Positions 8,430 to 16,464 of a stretch of DNA of 16,464 nucleotides are shown here, piece by piece. Source of the stretch: Hepatocystis sp. ex Piliocolobus tephrosceles (taxonomy: Eukaryota > Apicomplexa > Aconoidasida > Haemosporida > Plasmodiidae); NCBI GenBank assembly GCA_902459845.2, contig CABPSV020000030.1, forward strand, positions 1 through 16,464. The letters are read 5' to 3'. Under the pieces are notes generated by a model, which saw nothing but the letters and a program-made list of their open reading frames with translations, was not told where the DNA came from and ran no database searches. How positions within the stretch are numbered: position 1 is the first letter of the stretch; each line of letters opens with the position of its first letter. The translations under genes and the position numbers were made by a program.

Positions 8430-9140
8430 CATGATGTATATTCACATACTTATAGTTTAACTTTTTAACATATAAACCAAAACATTAACAAAAAATCTAC
8501 ACCATATTATATGTAGGTATATATGTACGATCACTTATTCATTTTGTACAAGTATATACATAACGTGTTAACACACATATATACCTACTTTTGTATTAAC
8601 AAATTAAAATTTAAAAAAAAAAAAAATCAATTTGCTAGTTGAGTCGAGATTTATGTTATACAAAAAAAAAAAAAAAAATATATATATAACAGCTTAGGAA
8701 TAAAATATAACCGTTTTGCATAACTTTTTGGATAGCTTCTTGTGATTATATATGTATATGCATATGTCCAATCACATGTGCATGTTCGTACATGCATTTG
8801 TACATACGTTTGTACACGATATGAACTTTATATTTTTATTTTAAAAAAATGTTTACCCAAAGTTTACAAAAAAAAGAAAAAAGAGTTGTGTTTATATTAC
8901 TTAACAAAAGCAATTTTCACACATTTTTTTAAAAAAAATTAACACATATACATATGCATATGTGTACCCATTTTGGTATATCAACAAGTATATATATATA
9001 CGAGTATATATTAAGAACTAAAAACACGTTTCAAAAAAAAATTGAAAAGTCGTAAAAAGTTTATAAATAAAAAAAACAAAACAAAAACAAAACAGCGGTA
9101 GTATCGAATATGTTTTTACTCCTTGGTGTAGTAATTTACA

Positions 9141-9388
9141 AAAAAAAAAAGGTAAAAAAAAAAGGTAAAAAAAAAAGGTAAAAAAAAAAGGTAAAAAAAA
9201 AAGGTAAAAAAAAAAGGTAAAAAAAAAAAAGGTAAAAAAAAAAAGGTAAAAAAGGAAAGGTAAAAAAAAAAAGGTAAAAAAGGAAAGGTAAAAAAGGAAA
9301 GGTAAAAAAAAAAAAGGTAAAAAAAAAAAGGTAAAAAAGGAAAGGTAAAAAAAAAAAGGTAAAAAAAAAAAGGTAAAAAAGGAAAGGT
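9141..9388. repeat. GGTA-poly(A) minisatellite, 18 copies, period 13-14 bp
   Basis: Eighteen GGT cores are spaced 13 bp apart at the left end (9151-9216) and 14-15 bp apart from 9231 onward. Two subtypes alternate in the right part: a pure poly(A) unit, and one with an internal GGAAA before the next GGT. At the right edge (9389-9434) the array decays into AAAACAAAAAAGTT units. It ends about 100 bp beyond the stop of the giant gene and may lie in that gene's 3' UTR. The minus-strand open frame through it is low-complexity Phe/Leu/Pro and is not taken as a gene. Confidence 0.92.
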
Positions 9389-9487
9389 AAAACAAAAAAG
9401 TTAAAAAAACTAAAACAAAAAAAGTTAAAACAAAAAAGTTAAAATGATTACAAGTTGTTACAGCTATACTCCCAACAAAAGACTACA

Positions 9488-12400
9488 TTATATTAAAGAC
9501 TTTATGTACATAAGCCAATCTGAGTCGATTGTGTAATTGTTTAAATTATAAAGATTTTCATTTTTTGTTCCATTCAAACTTCTTTCATTAAATGGATGTT
9601 CTAATACTATACCTGTTTGTTTATCCATACTAAAATCAATAAATGAATTGAGTTCTTCAAAGTCTTCAACTGTACATTCGTCTTTATTAAATATTTCATT
9701 TATGGATGATACTTTTAATACATTAGACCCACATGGTTCAAACATAACTTGTTTATAAGTGTTTAATCCATACATACCTTCTTCCAACTTATTTAATAAT
9801 GTCTTTGTTTCTTTCTTTTCTTCTTTCTTTTCTTCTTTCTTTTCTTCTTTCTTTTCTTTTTTCTTTTCTTCTTTCTTTTCTTCTTTCTTTGTTTCTTTCT
9901 TTTCTTCTTTCTTTGTTTCTTTCTTTTCTTCTTTCTTTGCTTCTTTCTTTGCTTCCTCCTCCACTTCCACCTTCTCCTCCGCTTTTTCCTCCTCTTCCGC
10001 TTTCTCTTTCTCCCTTTTAATATACTCGTAACTTTTTTGTGTATCTACAAAATAGTTTTGAACAACTAGTTTGATTTGGTTCAACTCATTCAATATGTTT
10101 GATTTTATTTTTATTACATGACTGGTTAATATATTTTCTTTTTTAACATAAACTAAAGTATTATGAAATTTATTATACAGTTGATGTATTAGCGCAATTT
10201 CATAATCAATTACTTGAATACATTGTTTATACCATGAATAAACAAAAAATGTATGTACTAAAATATCATCAATTGTGTTGTTTTGATTATTTGTTTTATC
10301 ACTATATGTGTTATTTTGCAATTTATTATAATCACTACTCTGCGCAACTTTCTGATCACTACTCTGCTCAATTTCCCGGCCATTACTCTGCTTATTGTTC
10401 TGTATATCAACCAGATTAACACCACAACTTCGTCTCTGTTTAAAAGCTGTTTTTTTTAAACCACCAGATGTACAACCTTTTTGTTTATATATATTTTTAT
10501 ATATATATAAACTACATTGATAAATGTTTTGATTTAATTTACGTAAACAACAAATAAGTTTATTTATGTCATTTGGTTTTATATATACTACAGAATTTCT
10601 TATATTTCTTATTGTTTCATAATTGTTATAATTTATTTCATATTTTTTAGTATATATTATTTTGACATGAGTTGTATTATTTTTTTTTTTTATTATTTTT
10701 TTATTGTCTTGGTCATAAAAAATATTTGTATGTTGTCGTTTTTGAGGTGGTATTAATTTATTATCTTGGGGATATACTTGACTATTATTTTTCTGCATGT
10801 TGTACTTACAAATTTCACCATTTCTAATTGTAAATGCACAATTGTTAGGAATATTTATTTTTTCTTCACATCTTTCAATTATTCTATCAGTTTCTTTCTC
10901 AAAATGTAACATATCACCATCTTCTACACCATCTTCTACACCATTTCCTACACCATCTCCTACACCATCTCCTACACCATTTCCTACACCATTTCCTACA
11001 CCATCTCCTACACCATTTCCTACACCATCTCCTACACCATCTCCTACACCATCTTCTACACCATTTCCTACACCATTTCCTACACCATCTCCTACACCAT
11101 TTCCTACACAGTTCTTACACATTTTATCCACTTTTACATTACGATCATATATATTATTTTGTTTGTATTCATATTGATTACGTTCCAATTTATTACATTC
11201 TTTTATAGATTCTACATAATTTTTATCACATATTGTGTTATTATATACCTGTTTAGATTGTATACACACATAAGATAATCTAGAGTCACATCCTGTATCC
11301 ATAAAAACATCACTACTATGTTCTGCGGCATTATATTCATTCAGCATGGAAATAAAAAAAAATTTACAAGCAGATAATGTAGTTGTTAAAAATGTTTTAT
11401 TTAAAACCATATTTATTTGTTCTTGTAATAATAAAATATTAATTTTATTACAAATTAATTTATTTATTTTTAATTTAAAATGTATATTATTGTTACTATA
11501 TATATTATTTAGTTTGGCTATTTTTGCAATAAATGTACCTATATAATTAATATTAATAAAACTAAGATATATATTTAATATATTTAAAAATAATGTTTCA
11601 AATATATGAAGTTTACATGCAGAAGCATAAAATTTATATCCATTGTTTATTTCTTCAATTTTATTTTTATTTATATAATTATGACTATTAAAAAAATTAT
11701 TTTTCAACTTATATTTACAATCCATTTTTTGATTTTTATTTGTGTATATACTACTATTCATTCGATTGTTGGTCCAGTTATTATTACATCTAGTAATGTC
11801 ATTGTTACTATTTATTGAAAACTCTTTTTTATAGTTATGTAATGGATTAATTAATTTAACTTTATAACTATTTATTAAATAATAATTATCTATATGTATA
11901 TATTTTTTTTTATCTAAAAAATGTTCCATTATAATATTAATATAATAATTAATTATAAATGTATAATTTCTATTGTTTCTTAATATATTTAACAGAGTAA
12001 TTAATGGTATTATGCATAATTCGATGTTATCTTTGTCGTTTTTGTTGTGACAGGAGTTTTTCTCACTGTTAATTCGTTCGTAACTATTACTACATTTATT
12101 GATCTCGCTCCGTTCGTAACTATTACTACATTTATTGGTCTCGCTCCGTTCGTAACTATTACTACATTTATTGATCTCGCTCCGTTCGTAACTATTACTA
12201 CATTTATTGGTCTCGCTCCGTTCGTAACTATTACCACATTTGTTGGCCTCGCTCCGTTCGTAACTATTAACTTCGGTATTCACATCATTACCCTTGTTGT
12301 AGGGAAAGTCGCGATTGACTTGGTGGGAACTACGCCTACTTACCAAAAACTCATTTGTTTTATTTATACTTTTACTCATTTCTTTTAGTATTGTTTTACT

Positions 12401-12594
12401 TATATATAAGTTTTCTTTTTTTATTTCTTCATTTGGAGCAAAAATTTCAACTTCTGTTTTTGTCATAATTAAACTGCCAAAAGGAATAAAAGGTTTATAT
12501 ATAACCATTTTTTTGCGTTTCTTTTTTTCAGTTCTTGTATTATTATTACATTGTTGTTTCATAGAACTTTCAAACAAATTACTTATTTTGTTTT

Positions 12595-12625
<31 letters not shown>

Positions 12626-15600
12626 TTTTTTCATTTTTATGACATCGTGCTGTTTCATATCTGCTACACCATTCCTATTTTCGCATCTTTCCTTGTCTCT
12701 TCCGTTATCTTCTTCCTCTCCATCTCTCTCTACATTTCTATCTCCATCTCTCTCTACATTTCTATCTCCATCTCCATCTCCATCTCCATCTCCGTTTTCC
12801 TCTTCCATACTTTTTTCTTCCATACTTTTTTCTTCATCGTAACCTTCTTCTATCTCTTCGTCGTTTTCCTCTACATCCGACACATAATCAATATGCATAA
12901 AAAAATCAGAATTAAAAAAATAACAATCTGTATAACTTTTGTACGTATTATAAGCTTTCTTATATTGTATATCCTTAATTATATTTTTTAAATTTCGTTT
13001 ACTATTATAACTTTTTTCATTATTTATATTTTTTAAATATGTTTCAATTAAATATTTATCATCTATAATTATAATTTCGCTAGTCAACTTTTTTATATGA
13101 ACATCACTAAGAAATAAACACATTAAACGAAAACATAATAATCGAAATAATCTTTGAATGAAAAAAAAAAAAAAATTTTTTTTTAAAAAATATATTGTAT
13201 ACCCTTTATACATATACTTTAATAATAATATAATTAATAAACTTCTATAAATATACAATTCTTTATTATAATATTCATTTAAAAGAAAAAAATCACTTTT
13301 TATTTCTTCATATAATAATTTTACAATCAGTTTTATTAAACGTTGGTTTTTTGTTATTGGTATATATGTCAAAATTCTATTTTTGTCGTTTTCCGTTATT
13401 TCGGAATTTTTTATACTAGTATGATCATTTATCTGAACATAATGACCTATACCATTACATTTATTTTTATTTATAGATTTTTTTTTTTGAAAAAAAAATT
13501 CAGATTTATTATCATATACATCGTAAATATTATTATTTAAAGTCATACCATCACATAAACAACTTTTAAACAAATCATATTTATTTATCCATTTTTCATA
13601 ATTATTTATTTTTTTTTCATGTATTTTTAACAAGTCATTATTTTTATTTATATTTACATATATATCCAAATGTACAGGTAAAAACTCACTTTTCACATCA
13701 AAACTTTTGGTTTTCACATCGTCTCTTTTACTTATGGATGCATTTAATAGCTTCACTAAAGATAAAAAAACTAAAGGATATATATCGATAATTATGTTGG
13801 TATATTTATTTCTCCTTCTACTCTTTTCATGGAGTTTTGTTTTTTTTCCTCCTTTCACCGTTTTTTTCAACATGTTAGACCAATACAAGCGATTGGCATC
13901 TTTTATTTTATTATTATACTCGATATTTTTTAAATTCCATTTATGTATATGGTTGATAAAAACTGACTGTTTTTTGTATATTTTCGTTTTTTCCTTGTCC
14001 AACCGTCTCTTCTCATTTTTATGTTCATAGTTCATATTTGTTTTAAAAATATATCCATCAATTTTACACAGTATGTTAAAAAGTTGAATTGTTTGTTTTT
14101 TTTTATTATACTTTTTTATTTGATAAACATAATTTAATATATGTATTGCTATATCTTCCTTAAAACAATTAAGCATTTGTTCATCGGTATTTACATTAGT
14201 TAATGAATTACTTATTTGTTTTGGTATATAATTTCTCTGTTCTTTTTTTATTAGTTCGTCTGTTGTCTCAATTAATTTGTTTTTATTTAGGTCGTTCGCT
14301 TTGTTATTAACTGTTTTTACTGTGTTTACTGTGTTTACTGTGTTTACTGGGGTGCGTTGTGTTATAAGGTGATATTTGTTTATTACATGTGTAAGCTCCT
14401 GTTTATGTGTAAGCTCCTGTTTATGTGTAAGCTCCTGTTTATGTGTAAGCTCCTGTTCATGTGTAAGCTCCTGTTTATGTGTAAGCTCCTGTTCATGTGT
14501 AGGCTCCTGTTCATGTGTAGGCTCCTGTCCACACATTTCTTTATTTCTTTTTATATTCTTACCCATTTCGTTTGCATATTTATCTAGATTGTTACTTATG
14601 TCGTTGTTACTGCGGTGACAAACAAATAAATCATAAAAGTTTATTACATGTTGAGTAGTATTGTTAATCGTGGTACATATCCGAGTGTTTACAACCTCAT
14701 TTACAACCTCATTTACAACCCCATTTGAACGTTCGTTCGCATTTTCTTTCTCATTCCTACCCAGACACACATTGGTCAGCGTTCTGACAGACTCTCCACT
14801 TATGGCGTCGAATTGATCTGAAGTGATAATACTCTGTTTATTTTTCTTCTTTTTAAGTGCAAAAGAGAACTTGGTAAAATGCATAAAATACATCCGAAAA
14901 TTTTGAAAAAGGAAAGAGAAAAAAATTAAATATGACAAGAACATACATGAACAAGGTTTTATATAAAGCTTCGAATTAAAATAATTATTATTTTTTTTTT
15001 TTTTTTTTAACATGTTGCATTTTTTATTTAGATTAACGTTTACATGGTCATGCTTATGTTTATACTTATGTTCATGCTTATGTTTATACTTATGTTCATG
15101 TTCATGCTTATGTTTATACTTATGTTCATGTTCATGCTTATGTTTGCGTTTTCTTTCCTTTTTAATAAAACGATCTTTATATCTTTTCTCTTTTAAACAC
15201 TTTTTAAAGTTTAATGAATAAACGTCAGCTATATTTAAATTTACAGAATCAACATTAATATAACAATCATTTAAGTCATTTTTTTTCTTTTTCAAAAAAT
15301 AATTTGCATAATAAATATTATGCATTAATGTTTTGTTTATCTCTTTTTTTATTAATATTTTTGTTATTATTTTAACTGATGTGTTTCCACCACTTTGTGT
15401 ATAAACATTACTTAACAAACAACTTAATTTTTCTTTACTCATATGAGATATAAAAAATGCAAATAATATTTCAAAAATTGTTTTAAAAACAATACTATTA
15501 TAAAATATATGTAAACATTTGCATAAAATAGAAAAACAAATATTTATATGGTCATCACTGTAAAATAATTTTTTATTTATTTCGTCAGTTTCGAATGTTA

Positions 15601-15649
15601 ATTTTGTTTTTTTAATGTCATAACTTGTTTCGTTAGTCATATGTTTTTT

Positions 15650-15715
<66 letters not shown>

Positions 15716-16464
15716 TTGTGAAACACATAAGTTAGTATTAGTTACGTTAGTATCAGCTACACTAGCATTAGTTATGCCGTAATTAATTATGCTGTTATTA
15801 TTATTCCCTTTAAATATTTTACGCTTATAATTGTAAAAACTGCTATCCGGTATGTTGTCCTTATACAACGTGTCAACTGTGCTCTGCTCTTTCTTCTCAT
15901 CCCAATTTTCAAACCCATCACTTAACCAATTATCACTTTTTACCTGATCAATATTCAAATTGCTACCATTAGAGGTGTAAGAACTTTCTGTAGTAAATAA
16001 ATCACTATCTTCGCAAACACCACTATGATCATTTTTTTTTAATTTTACTATTGTTAAAATATTTTTTAACCACATATCATTATTGTAACGTTTAATTAAA
16101 ATTTTAATAAAATATTTCATATATTTAAATACTACTTCTGTATATTCTTTTATATATTTTAATAAAGTTGTACATTCCGTTTTTATATTTTCGTTAGAAG
16201 TAAATGAACATACACTTTTATCGTCAGCTACAAAATTAATATATTTCATTATTATGCCTATAAATATATATATTAATGAGTAATTTGTGTTTGCATAATC
16301 TTCATACGTTATACCGTGTTGTGGGGTGGTGGTACCGTGTTGTGGGGTGATGGTACCGTGTTGTGGGGTGATGGTACCGTGTTGTGGGGTGGTGGTACCG
16401 TGTTGTGGAGTGGTGGCACCGTGTTGTGGGGTGGTGGTACCATGCTGTACGGTAGTGGTACCAT
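9488..16464 (-). CDS. Giant repeat-containing Plasmodium protein, unknown function, 5'-partial
   Basis: The frame is open from the window edge to TAA at 9488. The first in-window ATG in this frame, at 16247-16249, would give 2253 residues. Above it lie 71 more stop-free codons, including a heptapeptide repeat, so the true start is probably beyond 16464. Positions below count from that ATG. Low-complexity inserts are poly-Asn (about 179-201), His/Lys/Glu (368-400), TH(K/E)QEL (573-621), an acidic [10 protein letters not shown] patch (1152-1179), YERSE repeats (1327-1392), VG(N/D)G (1714-1778) and Glu/Lys (2080-2149). Non-repetitive blocks (about 1-130, 240-365, 690-1130, 1460-1710, 1900-2075 and the C terminus) are probably the folded or conserved parts. 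Strongly hydrophobic stretches (about 430-460 and 1000-1045) may be membrane helices. No domain is recognised. [12 protein letters not shown] motif near 107-117 is distinctive but unassigned. Confidence 0.88.
9803..10010 (-). repeat. Coding Glu/Lys repeat
   Basis: In-frame KKEEKKET and KKEEKKEE units are preceded by an Ala/Glu/Val-rich acidic segment ([16 protein letters not shown]), within the C-terminal fifth of the giant protein. The likely structure is a long charged helix. The opposite strand yields spurious Ser/Phe open frames. Confidence 0.9.
10917..11108 (-). repeat. 12-bp coding repeat VG(N/D)G, 16 copies
   Basis: Sixteen in-frame four-residue units are VGNG, VGDG or VEDG in mixed order. 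Variation falls almost only on two bases (GGA/GAA and AAT/GAT), both amino-acid-changing, while the third codon positions stay fixed. This points to recent expansion and homogenisation at the DNA level. Confidence 0.93.
12076..12270 (-). repeat. 36-bp coding repeat SNSYERSE(T/I)NKC
   Basis: Five 36-bp units plus a partial one start at 12076, 12112, 12148, 12184, 12220 and 12256. They encode a 12-residue unit with alternating Thr and Ile (ACC/ATC). The copies are contiguous with no spacers, so this is a protein repeat and not a CRISPR array. Confidence 0.93.
12715..12795 (-). repeat. Coding Gly-Asp and RNVERDGD repeat
   Basis: An in-frame run of GD dipeptides (ATCTCC repeats on the + strand) is followed by two RNVERDG units and acidic residues. 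Two MEEKS units lie next to it on the N-terminal side. It is a highly acidic, probably disordered insert. Confidence 0.88.
14308..14350 (-). repeat. 9-bp coding repeat T-V-N
   Basis: About four tandem copies of a 9-bp unit encode [12 protein letters not shown] in the giant protein, a short distance C-terminal to the TH(K/E)QEL array. Confidence 0.85.
14386..14530 (-). repeat. 18-bp coding repeat TH(K/E)QE(L/P), eight copies
   Basis: Eight in-frame hexapeptides are HEQEPT (two), then HEQELT and HKQELT in mixed order. The Pro-to-Leu change is one base and is confined to the N-terminal copies, which fits directional spread of one variant through the array. Confidence 0.93.
15051..15146 (-). repeat. 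Histidine-rich coding repeat
   Basis: In-frame [14 protein letters not shown] units give a stretch of about 32 residues in which roughly every second residue is His, with Lys, Glu and Tyr between. His-rich low complexity is common in Plasmodium proteins and could bind metal, but no function follows from this alone. Confidence 0.9.
15649..15716 (-). repeat. Poly-asparagine tract
   Basis: An (ATT)n tract on the + strand, read as AAT on the coding strand, gives about 22 Asn with one Lys interruption. Such tracts are a hallmark of AT-rich Plasmodium proteomes and probably arise by slippage. Confidence 0.95.
16316..16462 (-). repeat. GC-rich 21-bp repeat encoding GT(T/I)TPQH, seven copies
   Basis: Seven consecutive 21-bp units run to the window edge. 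The dominant unit has 13 of 21 bases G or C. In the frame of the giant gene each unit reads Gly-Thr-Thr/Ile-Thr-Pro-Gln-His; variants are GATTPQH and GTTTVQH. The last two window bases fit a preceding His codon, so the array probably continues beyond the window. The other two minus-strand frames meet stops just downstream of the array. One + strand frame is broken by TGA in the GTGATGG variants. Confidence 0.9.

Larger units (their letters stand above)
8242..9487. other. Intergenic spacer upstream of EF-Ts
   Basis: The spacer lies between the EF-Ts 5' end and the 3' end of the giant gene, both on the minus strand. It holds a T20-type tract (about 8272-8290), a T36 run (8392-8427) after a degenerate TTTTTT-ACTGTG stretch, poly(A) tracts near 8612-8625 and 8660-8678, TGCATA/TACATG-rich DNA at about 8735-8820, and the GGTAAA minisatellite described separately. 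EF-Ts promoter elements must lie here but cannot be placed. No gene was seen. Confidence 0.7.

Noticed and set aside
9018..9395. 125-codon minus-strand ORF rich in Phe, Leu and Pro
   Set aside because: It is a reading of the GGTAAA minisatellite; it has no non-repetitive domain, and the period changes show that no reading frame is preserved.
10797..11177. + strand ORF with Ser-Pro-Thr-Pro repeats
   Set aside because: It is the antisense of the VG(N/D)G array in the giant gene. Codon-level constraint and frame continuity belong to the minus strand.
12010..12237. Minus-strand ORF with VIVTNGAR(P/S)IN repeats
   Set aside because: It is an alternative frame of the 36-bp YERSE repeat inside the giant gene. 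36 bp is a multiple of three, so every frame looks repetitive.
12076..12270. 36-bp regular repeat, CRISPR-like length
   Set aside because: The units are contiguous with no spacers, are in frame in a coding sequence, and the genome is eukaryotic.
9488..16249. Gamma-tubulin complex component (GCP) identity for the giant protein
   Set aside because: The acidic [11 protein letters not shown] motif and some helical blocks faintly recall GCP proteins, but no diagnostic GCP core motif could be aligned by eye.
1..16464. tRNA, rRNA, transposon or horizontally acquired island
   Set aside because: No cloverleaf, rRNA-like GC-rich stretch, transposase, reverse transcriptase or target-site duplication was seen on either strand.

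Overview
The window is eukaryotic nuclear DNA, almost certainly from a malaria parasite (Plasmodium). It is roughly four-fifths A+T and has long homopolymer and (AT)n tracts between genes. It has very long proteins rich in Asn, Lys, Ile, Phe and Tyr with low-complexity inserts, a short T-rich GT-AG intron, and one clearly recognisable nuclear-encoded apicoplast protein. I cannot fix the species. The amount of repeat expansion and the homopolymer lengths argue for one of the very AT-rich lineages rather than P. vivax.

Layout, left to right. (1) 1-743: an (AT)n microsatellite, a possible last exon of an upstream + strand gene (about 137-251), and a spacer holding an unusually GC-rich patch (480-569). 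(2) 744-4682, +: a single-exon gene for a 1312-residue Lys/Asn/Phe-rich protein of unknown function. (3) 4683-5121: a convergent spacer. (4) 5122-5643, -: a 173-residue coiled-coil protein of unknown function. (5) 5644-6894: a repeat-rich spacer with a 79-nt T homopolymer. (6) 6895-8241, -: elongation factor Ts in two exons, with an N-terminal signal and transit peptide expected to send it to the apicoplast. (7) 8242-9487: a spacer with a 36-nt T run and an 18-copy GGTAAA-type minisatellite. (8) 9488 to beyond 16464, -: a giant repeat-laden protein of unknown function. Its reading frame does not stop at the ATG at 16249. It continues through a GC-rich 21-bp repeat, encoding heptapeptides, to the window edge, so the gene is probably 5'-partial here.

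Only EF-Ts can be given a function: it is the nucleotide-exchange factor for the EF-Tu of plastid translation. The genes are separate transcription units, as is normal in Plasmodium, and nothing shows that they work together. I found no tRNA, rRNA, transposon or CRISPR array. The points most worth checking are the unrecognised 5' extension of the giant gene, the out-of-frame upstream ORF over the EF-Ts start codon, the GC-rich patch at 480-569 and the tandem-repeat dynamics.
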